Positions 17,289-26,446 of a stretch of DNA of 37,160 bases are shown here, in pieces. Both the position numbers and the translations under genes were made by a program. The notes under the pieces are model-generated. The model was not told the origin of the DNA. It saw only the letters and a program-made list of their open reading frames with translations, and did not search any database. Within the stretch, counting starts at the first letter, position 1; each line of letters opens with the position of its first letter. The DNA is from Verrucomicrobiaceae bacterium (GTDB lineage: Bacteria > Verrucomicrobiota > Verrucomicrobiia > Verrucomicrobiales > V1-33), in NCBI GenBank assembly GCA_027483175.1, contig JAIXVE010000172.1, positions 1 through 37,160 on the forward strand. Direction: 5' to 3'.

Positions 17289-18035
17289 TCACATCACCAT
17301 CCCGCCATCCACCACCAGCACCTGCCCAGTCACATACCGAGCCTCCGCACTCGCCAGATACAACGCCGCCGCCGCAATGTCCCCCACCTCCCCAAACGTC
17401 CCCAGCGGAATCTTCCCAAGAATCCCGTTCCGGATCTCCTCCGACAACGCCCCAGTCATGTCCGTGCTGATAAACCCAGGCGCGATCGCATTCGCCGTCA
17501 CCCCGCGACCCGCAAACTCCCGCGCCAGACTCTTCGTAAACCCGATCAACCCTGCCTTGCTCGCCGCATAATTCGCCTGCCCGGCATTCCCCATCAGCCC
17601 GATCACACTCGCCACATTGATGATCCGCGCCCCCTTCACCTTCAGCATCACCCGCTGAAACGCCTTCACCATGTGAAACGCGCCCTTCAGATTCGTGTCA
17701 ATCACCGCATCCCAATCCTCACTGCTCATCCGCAGCAGCAACCCATCACGCGTCAGCCCCGCATTGTTCACCAGAATATCCACCGTCCCGAAATCCTCCA
17801 GCACCCGCTTCCCCATCGCCATCACCGCCTCCCCATCCGCCACATCCACCGCATACGGCTTCGCCGCCCCAGGAATCAACGCGTTGATCTCATCCGCCGC
17901 CCGCGCCGCATTCGCCTCCGTCCGACTCACCACCGCCACCCGCGCCCCAGCCTCCGCATACGTCCGCGCAATCGCCTGACCAATCCCCCGGCCAGCCCCG
18001 GTAACCACCGCAACTTTGTCTGTAAGCTTGAACAT
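17289..18035 (-). CDS. fabG: 3-oxoacyl-[acyl-carrier-protein] reductase
   Basis: Reduces 3-oxoacyl-ACP with NADPH in fatty acid elongation. The start chosen is ATG 18035 ([13 protein letters not shown]); an ATG three codons upstream is equally possible. The protein has 248 residues. The cofactor motif is TGAGRGIG (12-19), followed by NNAG, the serine in NVASVIG, and the catalytic YAASK. C-terminal PGFISTDMT and [10 protein letters not shown] are close to E. coli FabG. A classical SDR of other function is not excluded, but the [26 protein letters not shown] stretch is very FabG-like. It is the first gene of a minus-strand operon with pdxJ, the TIM-barrel protein and the GtrA-like protein; its upstream side is the repeat island. 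Confidence 0.9.
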   Translation of the reverse strand: MFKLTDKVAVVTGAGRGIGQAIARTYAEAGARVAVVSRTEANAARAADEINALIPGAAKPYAVDVADGEAVMAMGKRVLEDFGTVDILVNNAGLTRDGLLLRMSSEDWDAVIDTNLKGAFHMVKAFQRVMLKVKGARIINVASVIGLMGNAGQANYAASKAGLIGFTKSLAREFAGRGVTANAIAPGFISTDMTGALSEEIRNGILGKIPLGTFGEVGDIAAAALYLASAEARYVTGQVLVVDGGMVM

Positions 18036-18164
18036 GCCGCCCATCTCTCACGCCCACCCCGCCCGCGCAACACACAAAAACACCCCCCTCCCTCCGCCAA
18101 ACCACCCCGCCAGAACACCACCCCCGCCCGTTCCCACAAGTCACCCCCCACCGAATCCCCCCTT

Positions 18165-18274
18165 CGACCAAGACTGGGACCGAGAGGCTCCGCACTCGCG
18201 CCACCCCACAAGCCCTCTCCGACCAAGACTGGGACCGCGAGGCTCCGTACTCGCGCCCCCACACAAGCCCTCTC
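18165..18274. repeat. Two tandem copies of a 55-bp repeat
   Basis: Copy 1 is 18165-18219 and copy 2 is 18220-18274, directly abutting. Each starts CGACCAAGACTGGGACCG and ends ACAAGCCCTCTC. I count four mismatches between them by eye. After copy 2 a degenerate fragment (TCACCAAGCC) may be the start of a third. Nothing in them suggests a gene or a CRISPR: there are no spacers. Confidence 0.85.
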
Positions 18275-18286
18275 TCACCAAGCCAT

Positions 18287-18325
18287 TCACACTTCTCACT
18301 TCACACTTCACACTTCTCACTTCCC
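18287..18325. repeat. Low-complexity CACTTCTCACTT repeat
   Basis: A run of imperfect CACTTCTCACTT / CACACTTCACACTT units followed by a pyrimidine tract. A second, shorter copy of the same pattern lies at 18503-18529, again followed by a C/T tract, and the two flank the hairpin repeat at 18371-18458. Confidence 0.7.
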
Positions 18326-18370
18326 TCCCCCCCTCCGCCCCTCGTCGTCCACACCGCGCTCCATTCCTAC

Positions 18371-18458
18371 GCGCCAACGGCGCAACCCCATACCAGCCTA
18401 GGGCATCGCCCCAGATAACCCATAACATAAAAAAACCAAGCCCTGAAAGGGCGCACCA
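18371..18458. repeat. Interspersed-type repeat with three triloop hairpins
   Basis: Three short stems follow one another, each with a 3-base loop. GCGCC-AAC-GGCGC (18371-18383) is perfect; CTAGGGC-ATC-GCCCCAG (18398-18414) has one mismatch; GCCCT-GAA-AGGGC (18440-18452) is perfect. An A-rich link (ATAAAAAAACCAAG) joins the second and third. I recognise this general form, with CCAGCCTAGGGC and CCAAGCCCTGAAAGGGCG elements, as a repeat scattered between genes of Verrucomicrobiota and relatives. That is recollection and not a search result. Only one copy lies in this window. Confidence 0.6.
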
Positions 18459-18543
18459 TGCCACCCATTCCCCAGCATCCCCCTCTCCCAACACGCCATT
18501 CCCACTTCTCACTTCTCACTTCCCTCCCCTTCCCCCGCCTCCC

Positions 18544-18660
18544 CATCCCGCAGGGATGACGGCTCGTAGCCGGCGGTTGCGCGAGTCCACGAGCGACACC
18601 GCCGGAGACCACGAACACCGCCACGGCGGCGCGCAGACCTCGGCGGCGGCCAGCGGATAA
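18544..18660. repeat. Second hairpin-rich repeat-like element
   Basis: Contains CATCCC-GCA-GGGATG (18544-18558, perfect). A perfect 8-bp stem CCGGCGGT / ACCGCCGG follows (18570-18577 with 18598-18605, 20-base loop), and then CCGCC-AC-GGCGG (18618-18629). The pattern AGGGATGAC..CTCGTAGCCGGCGGTTG resembles an interspersed element I recall from Verrucomicrobiota and related genomes. It is G-rich on the + strand, unlike its surroundings. One copy is present here. Confidence 0.55.
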
Positions 18661-18682
18661 GATTTCGGAACCCGCTCAATCA

Positions 18683-18880
18683 TCAAAGCTTTTTGCCTCG
18701 TCGCATTGCTGCAACAACAGCAGAACAGCACAGCCCGACTACCAGACTCATAATTTGAGGAGGATAAAAATCGCCCCACACCATGTGATTCACCGCCAAA
18801 AGCAGAATGATCACTCCAATCCACCCCGTGACTTTGATGAATACGCGCTTGGTATTGTCGTTAACTTTCATAACAATCAT
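18683..18880 (-). CDS. Small membrane protein, unknown function
   Basis: A 65-residue product from ATG 18880; an in-frame ATG three codons later (18871) could also serve. Two hydrophobic stretches (about residues 18-34 and 42-57) suggest two membrane helices joined by a short WGDFYPPQ loop; the C-terminus is basic (RRGKK). It begins two bases after the stop codon of the gene upstream on the same strand, which supports an operon with the two following entries. Base composition is much richer in A/T than in most of the window and lacks its C-over-G bias. I do not recognise the family. Confidence 0.55.
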   Translation of the reverse strand: MIVMKVNDNTKRVFIKVTGWIGVIILLLAVNHMVWGDFYPPQIMSLVVGLCCSAVVAAMRRGKKL

Positions 18881-18882
18881 TC

Positions 18883-19035
18883 TTAACTCACCAATTGTTC
18901 ACATTCCTCGATGGATGCCGACCCGCAGCCAGTAGTTAAACTCGGCTCGATCGACACCACCGGAATGCCGCGCCCCCAGTGCACTCCGCACTTGCTGCGC
19001 GTCCCGGCCAACTCACTCACAGGGACCCAGTTCAT
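18883..19035 (-). CDS. Very short hypothetical protein (50 residues)
   Basis: Starts at ATG 19035, which overlaps the stop codon of the upstream gene (ATGA), and ends just before the next gene. The product begins MNWVPVSELAGTR and contains Cys in KCGVHWG, TGCGS and EECEQ. It has no membrane helix or signal peptide. A longer version starting at 19071 would overlap the upstream gene by 40 bases. The ATGA overlap and the two-base gap to the next gene are the main support; without homologues the coding status is uncertain. Confidence 0.4.
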   Translation of the reverse strand: MNWVPVSELAGTRSKCGVHWGRGIPVVSIEPSLTTGCGSASIEECEQLVS

Positions 19036-19343
19036 TCCGGAGCCGCCATCGTTGAATCGCTTGGCTTCCACATCAATCTCGCCATCAGCTTTAGATCAAG
19101 GTACATCCAATGAATGAAAAGTACCGAGAAAAACAAAAATGTGAACCGTGAATTTGAATAGCCATAATAAATCCCCGCAGATACCAGAAGCAGAATCGCG
19201 AATAGCCACCGACTGATTTTCGATGGCCTGAAAAAGTCGACCCCGATTCGCAGCAGAAAGGCGAGTCCGGAATCAAAGAAAGCCAGAATCCACGGGATCA
19301 CGACGACTGATATCAAAAGCACCTTTCTGTTTCGCTCACTCAT
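19032..19343 (-). CDS. Small multi-pass membrane protein, unknown function
   Basis: A 103-residue protein from ATG 19343 (MSERNRKVLLISVVV); the frame is open 14 codons upstream. Three hydrophobic segments can be seen: about residues 8-30, 40-56 (WLFAILLLVSAGIYYG) and 60-80 (FTFLFFSVLFIHW). The tail is polar. The first gene of a three-gene unit with overlapping or nearly abutting reading frames. Its DNA is about as rich in G as in C on the + strand and clearly AT-rich, unlike neighbouring genes, suggesting recent transfer. No recognised family. Confidence 0.6.
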   Translation of the reverse strand: MSERNRKVLLISVVVIPWILAFFDSGLAFLLRIGVDFFRPSKISRWLFAILLLVSAGIYYGYSNSRFTFLFFSVLFIHWMYLDLKLMARLMWKPSDSTMAAPE

Positions 19344-19777
19344 TATTTCCGATTCACATTTCTGCATTGATAGATGGAAGACCAAGGCGATCCGCCCACG
19401 GACAACTCACGGGAAGTCCAAGCAACTGGTTCTCGTCCGGCGGATTCACTCCCCACCCCACGCCCCCTAATCCCCCGGCACGCACCCCTTCGCTCCGGCC
19501 ATTCACGCTGCTCCCCACGTCCGAACGCCCCACCCCCGACCACTTCCGGCCGTGGAACCCGACATCGTTATTGAGCTTCGCGATCATGACAAACTTCCCA
19601 ACCTTCCGATCCTATCATCACTCACCCACAGTGTCAATCCCGCCAGTCACCCCCCATTCCCCTGCCACTCACTGCGCTCCCCCCCAACCTCCCCAATCCT
19701 CGACTGGCACGCGATTCGGGCTCGCCTCTCCCCCACTTCGCATGGCAGTCTTCCAATCCCACGTTCCCCTCCACCGC
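19344..19777. other. Gene-free stretch between divergent units
   Basis: This 434-base interval separates the AT-rich micro-operon (minus) from the cytochrome gene (plus). The left end is AT-rich; from about 19390 it returns to the usual C-rich composition. Open frames cross it on both strands, including an upstream extension of the cytochrome gene, but their products are low-complexity and look non-coding. No clear promoter, repeat or RNA could be identified. Confidence 0.5.
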
Positions 19778-22132
19778 ATGACCCCGAGGACCGCCTGTCT
19801 CCTGTTGCTCCTTTGCATCCAGCCAAGCCGCGCCGCCGCACCCGAACCCAACCCCGCCCCATGGGCCGAACCCGGCTTCCCGTTCCTGACCTCCGCCGTC
19901 GATTTCTCCACGCTCATCCCCGGCGGCCCCGTCACCGTCCGCGGCCTCATCATCCGTCTCCCGCACAAGGTCTGTCTCTGCTACGACCTCGACCGCGGCA
20001 CCATCACCGGCATCTGGCAGCACGAGGGCCACGACCCCGTCACCAGAACCTCCATCGCCGCCATCTCATGGGACCACCCCAACCGCAAATCCGAAGGCGG
20101 CACCCGTCACCTGCCAGTCCCTAACGGTCGCCTCCTCCCACTCCGCCCCGACACCCCGCCATCACCACCCTCCCGCTGGTCATCCCTCTCGCTCGCCGAC
20201 AACTCGCTCCGCCTCCACGTCTCGTCCGGCACCAGCCATTCCTCCATCTCATGGGAATCAACCCTCACAACTCTTGGCCCCGCCGTCCGCCAGAGAAACG
20301 CCGACGGCGCCACCTCCATCCTCACCTCCGGCCCAGTCCCGGACAGCGCCACATGGTCAGGCCCGGAAATCACCCGCAACTGGCTCTCCCCCGTCACGCT
20401 CCCCATCCAGCCCGGCAATCCCGACGCCTCCCTCATCACCGATCGCATCCCGCTCCCGTTCCCCAATCCATGGCATCGCAAGGTCCGGCTCAGCGGGCTC
20501 GCCTGCTTCCCCGACGGCCGCGCCGCCCTTTGCACCATCGACGGCGATGTCTGGATCACCAATCCGCTCATTCCTAACGCCACTTCCGTCTCATGGCACC
20601 GCTTCGCCTCCGGCCTCCATGAACCCCAGAGTCTCGCCATCGCCAACGACCGCCTCCACGCCTTCACCCGCGACGGCATCATCGCTCTCGATCCCGGTCC
20701 CTCCGGCCTCTGCGATACCTACGCCAATTTCTGTCAGGACATCCCCCAGTCCGCCGAAACCCGCGAGTTCCCCATGGACTTCGTCGCTCGTCCCGACGGC
20801 GGCTTCTACGCCGCCAAAGGCGGTCAGCAACTCACCACCAAAACCCCCGGCGCAGGCCGCATCTACTCCATCTCCCCCGACGGCAAATCCGTCACCGAAC
20901 TCTGCTGCGGTCTCCGCCAGCCCTACCTCGGCATCCACCCTGTCTCCGGCCTCCTCACCGCCTCGGACCAGCAAGGCAACTGGATCCCCGCCACCCCCAT
21001 CCATAAAATCCGCCCCGGCGCCTTCTATGGCTTCCCCGATGCCGCCCCAAACCCCGCCCCTCCCGTCACCGAACCGCTCCTCTGGATCCCCCACGAGGTC
21101 AATCAAAGCGCCGCCGGCCAGGCCTGGACCGACCCCACCCGCATGGGCGCTCTCTCCAACCAGCTCATCCACCTCGCCTACTTCAAACCCGCCCTCTTCA
21201 CCGTCTCCTCCACCCCCGACGACTCCCAGGCCTCCATCCAGCCTCTCCCCATCCCCCTCGACTTCCCACCCCTCAAAGCCGCCACCAACCCCATCGACGG
21301 CTCGCTCCTCGTCTGCGGCTTCCAGATCTGGGGCACCGACGCCCCGGACCTCTCCGGCCTCGCCCGCATCCGCCCAGGCAACCAGCCACCCACATGGCCC
21401 ACCGCCATCACCGCCGCACCCGGCGGCCTCATCCTCTCCTTCACCCGCGAACTCGCCCCTCCCGCCCAGAACGCCGCCCTCGTCCGCTCATGGCACTACC
21501 TCCGCTCCAGAAACTACGGCTCCCCTCACCTCAAAGCCGATGATTCCCCCGGCGAAGACGTCCTCCCCGTCTCCGGCCTCCAACTCAGCGCCGACCGCCG
21601 CCACGTCTTCATCCACTCACCTTCCCTCGCCCCAGCCCAGCAGATCCGCATCGACTGGAACCTCGCCGCCACCGACGGCACCCCACTCCAAAGCTTCGCC
21701 TGTCTCACCGTCCATTCCCTCGCCCCCCAACCGTCCCTCATCTCCCTCTTCGACCCAAACTGGCAGCCCCCCGCCCACTCCACCCCCGCACCTCCCTCGA
21801 CCGAGGAAAAACCCAGCGCCGCCCGCGGCAAGGACCTCGCCCTCCAGATCGGTTGCCTCTCCTGCCACAGCACCAACGGCTCCATGGAAGGCATGAAAGG
21901 CCCCTCGTGGCTCCACCTCCACGGCTCCCGCCAGACCCTCACCAACGGTTCCACCATCACCATCGACGACGCCTACCTCCGCGAATCCATCCTCAACCCC
22001 GCCGCCGCCACCCGCAAAGGCTTCCTCTCCCCAGACTCCGGCATGCCCCCCTACGCCGGCATCCTCTCTCCCACCCAAATCGACAGCATCATCCTCTTCA
22101 TCCGCTCCCTCGCCAAATCCCGCCAGCCCTGA
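19778..22132 (+). CDS. Secreted DUF6797-type / sorbosone-dehydrogenase-like propeller protein with C-terminal cytochrome c
   Basis: A 784-residue exported protein. The start is ATG 19778, giving the signal peptide MTPRTACLLLLLCIQPSRA; the frame is open far upstream without protein-like sequence. Residues about 25-110 resemble DUF6797 (GFPFLTSAVDF, GLIIRL..VCLCYDLDRGTITGIW). The middle is a beta-propeller like glucose/sorbosone dehydrogenases: FPDGRAALCTIDGDVWI, and SDQQGNWIPATPIH before IRPGAFYGF. The last 100 residues form a single-heme cytochrome c with Cys693-x-x-Cys696-His697 and probable axial Met756 in GMPPYAG. That domain looks like the cytochrome c tail of caa3-type oxidase subunit II (AYLRESILNPAA, then LSPTQIDSIILFIRSL). 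It probably passes electrons from an oxidation in the periplasm; the substrate is unknown. The next gene starts 13 bases downstream. Confidence 0.85.
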   Translation: MTPRTACLLLLLCIQPSRAAAPEPNPAPWAEPGFPFLTSAVDFSTLIPGGPVTVRGLIIRLPHKVCLCYDLDRGTITGIWQHEGHDPVTRTSIAAISWDHPNRKSEGGTRHLPVPNGRLLPLRPDTPPSPPSRWSSLSLADNSLRLHVSSGTSHSSISWESTLTTLGPAVRQRNADGATSILTSGPVPDSATWSGPEITRNWLSPVTLPIQPGNPDASLITDRIPLPFPNPWHRKVRLSGLACFPDGRAALCTIDGDVWITNPLIPNATSVSWHRFASGLHEPQSLAIANDRLHAFTRDGIIALDPGPSGLCDTYANFCQDIPQSAETREFPMDFVARPDGGFYAAKGGQQLTTKTPGAGRIYSISPDGKSVTELCCGLRQPYLGIHPVSGLLTASDQQGNWIPATPIHKIRPGAFYGFPDAAPNPAPPVTEPLLWIPHEVNQSAAGQAWTDPTRMGALSNQLIHLAYFKPALFTVSSTPDDSQASIQPLPIPLDFPPLKAATNPIDGSLLVCGFQIWGTDAPDLSGLARIRPGNQPPTWPTAITAAPGGLILSFTRELAPPAQNAALVRSWHYLRSRNYGSPHLKADDSPGEDVLPVSGLQLSADRRHVFIHSPSLAPAQQIRIDWNLAATDGTPLQSFACLTVHSLAPQPSLISLFDPNWQPPAHSTPAPPSTEEKPSAARGKDLALQIGCLSCHSTNGSMEGMKGPSWLHLHGSRQTLTNGSTITIDDAYLRESILNPAAATRKGFLSPDSGMPPYAGILSPTQIDSIILFIRSLAKSRQP

Positions 22133-22145
22133 CCGCCGCACCGCC

Positions 22146-22508
22146 ATGAACCAACCCGTCTCCTCCCTCGAACACCACTCCCAGCCGCTCCTCCCACTCC
22201 AGCACTTCATCGCCCGCATGGCCCGCAGCAGCGCCATCTCCGCCCTCCTCATCACCTCCTCCCTCGCCATCGGCATGCTCGGCTACCACTACCTCGAAAA
22301 CCTCAGCTGGACCGACGCCTTCCTCAACGCCTCCATGCTCCTCGGCGGCATGGGACCAGTCAACCCTCCCGTCACCACTCCAGGCAAGCTCTTCGCAGGC
22401 TGCTACGCCCTCTACTGCGGCCTCATCGTCATCGTCACCGCAGGCGTCCTCCTCACCCCAGTCGCCCACCGCGTCCTCCACCGCTTCCACTCCGGAAAAC
22501 CTTCCTGA
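22146..22508 (+). CDS. Two-helix K+-channel-like membrane protein with a non-canonical pore filter
   Basis: A 120-residue membrane protein. The layout is that of a pore module: outer helix about residues 29-49, a pore-helix-like segment SWTDAFLNASMLL (54-66), then GGMGPV (67-72) where potassium channels have T-V-G-Y-G-D. PxTTPGKLFA (75-84) follows, then an inner helix about 83-104. The TxxGKLF..YAL element is typical of Ion_trans_2 channels. The C-terminus is HRVLHRFH. I recall similar uncharacterised short proteins with an LGGMGPV core in several phyla, but cannot cite a function. Transport of an ion is inference from the fold only. It follows the propeller-cytochrome gene by 13 bases and may be its partner. 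Confidence 0.75.
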   Translation: MNQPVSSLEHHSQPLLPLQHFIARMARSSAISALLITSSLAIGMLGYHYLENLSWTDAFLNASMLLGGMGPVNPPVTTPGKLFAGCYALYCGLIVIVTAGVLLTPVAHRVLHRFHSGKPS

Positions 22509-22564
22509 TCCACCCGCCACACCTCCCCGAACCAGGGTTGCATTCCCTCCCCTCCGCCGTATGA

Positions 22565-25174
<2,610 letters not shown>

Positions 25175-25189
25175 CCAAGCATCTCCCCC

Positions 25190-26437
25190 ATGCCAGCCAT
25201 CCCTCAACTCCGCCGTGTCAATGTCCGCACGCCGGAAGTCATGCAGCTCGTCCAGGCTGAGGTCGAGGTCCACTACCGCAGCCGCATCGTCGACGCCCTC
25301 CGCGCCGCCGGCGGCACCCTGACCATCGCCAACACCACCATCCGTCTCGCCAAACAGTTCGGCTTCTGCTACGGCGTCGAACGCGCCATCGACCTCGCCT
25401 ACGCCGCCCGCAAGGTCTTCGCCGGCCGCAATCTCTTCCTCCTCGGCGAAATCATCCACAACCCGGAGGTCAATCGCCAGCTCCGCGAAATGGACATCCG
25501 CTTCCTCGCCAGCAGACCCTCGGACGACGAACTCAAAGCCCTCCACCCCGACGATGTCGTCATCGTCCCAGCCTTCGGCGCAGAAACCGCCGTCATGCAG
25601 CAGATCGCTGAACGCGGCTGCGCCACCATCGACACCACCTGCGGCGATGTCATGTCCGTCTGGCGCAGGGTCCGCGACTACGCCAAACGCGACTTCACTT
25701 CCATCATCCACGGCAAATCCACCCACGAGGAAACCCGCGCCACCGCCTCCCGCGCCCTCGGCGACTCCGGCGGCGGCCACTACCTCGTCATCCTCACACT
25801 CGACGACTGCGACGCCGTCACCCAGTACCTCGCCGGCCTCGGCAACCGCGACGCATTCCTCGCCCGCTTCGCCGGCAGCGTCAGCGAGGGCTTCGACCCC
25901 GACACTCACCTCCTCCGCATCGGGGTCGCTAACCAGACCACCATGCTCAAAAGCGAAACCGAGGAAATCCAGCGCCGTCTCCGCACCGCCATCGAAACCC
26001 GCGACGGATCCCCTGACAACTTCCTCGTCTTCGACACCATCTGCGGAGCCACTCAGGAACGCCAGGACGCGCTCTTCGACATGCTCAACGACCCCATGGA
26101 CCTCATGCTCGTCGTCGGTGGCTACAACAGCTCCAATACCACCCATCTCGTCGAGATCGCAGAACAGCAGCTCCCCACGTTCTTCATCCGCAACGCCTCC
26201 TGTCTCGAATCCCTCGAACAGATCATCCACTTCGACCTCCACCAGAAGGCCGAACACTCGTCCTACACCGACAAACTCAAGGGCGACGGCCCAGTTACCG
26301 TCGGCATCACCGCCGGCGCTTCCTGCCCCAATAACCTCATCGAGGAAACCATCGTCCGCGTCTTCGCCCTCCGCGGCATCTCCCGCGACGCCCTCGAAGC
26401 CGCCATCCCCGCCCCGCCGCCAGCCGACGCCGCCTGA
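25190..26437 (+). CDS. ispH: 4-hydroxy-3-methylbut-2-enyl diphosphate reductase
   Basis: Final step of the MEP isoprenoid pathway: reduces HMBPP to IPP and DMAPP with a 4Fe-4S cluster. The protein has 415 residues, the longer form found in cyanobacteria, plants and several other phyla, compared with about 316 in E. coli. Cluster ligands are Cys60 (FCYGVERA), Cys151 (TTCGDVM) and Cys285 (TICGATQERQ). Other signatures are LGEIIHNPEVN, HGKSTHEET, GGYNSSNTTHL and a C-terminal ASCPNNLIEE. The start at ATG 25190 gives an N-terminal extension of about 45 residues before the core, typical of the long type. Convergent with the alpha-2-macroglobulin gene with 9 bases between stops. Confidence 0.95.
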   Translation: MPAIPQLRRVNVRTPEVMQLVQAEVEVHYRSRIVDALRAAGGTLTIANTTIRLAKQFGFCYGVERAIDLAYAARKVFAGRNLFLLGEIIHNPEVNRQLREMDIRFLASRPSDDELKALHPDDVVIVPAFGAETAVMQQIAERGCATIDTTCGDVMSVWRRVRDYAKRDFTSIIHGKSTHEETRATASRALGDSGGGHYLVILTLDDCDAVTQYLAGLGNRDAFLARFAGSVSEGFDPDTHLLRIGVANQTTMLKSETEEIQRRLRTAIETRDGSPDNFLVFDTICGATQERQDALFDMLNDPMDLMLVVGGYNSSNTTHLVEIAEQQLPTFFIRNASCLESLEQIIHFDLHQKAEHSSYTDKLKGDGPVTVGITAGASCPNNLIEETIVRVFALRGISRDALEAAIPAPPPADAA

Positions 26438-26446
26438 CAATCACCG

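Noticed and set aside
18165..18529. Possible CRISPR array from repeated units.
   Set aside because: The 55-bp units abut without spacers, the CACTTCT units are low-complexity, and no cas gene is present.
18016..18660. Plus- and minus-strand open frames across the repeat island, such as 18141-18512 on the minus strand.
   Set aside because: They run through repeats and hairpins; the products match the kind of false protein such repeats produce.
20274..21896. Open frame of 540 codons in another frame of the propeller-cytochrome gene.
   Set aside because: Product is almost entirely Ser/Pro/Ala/Thr; the overlapping frame has a signal peptide and a heme motif.
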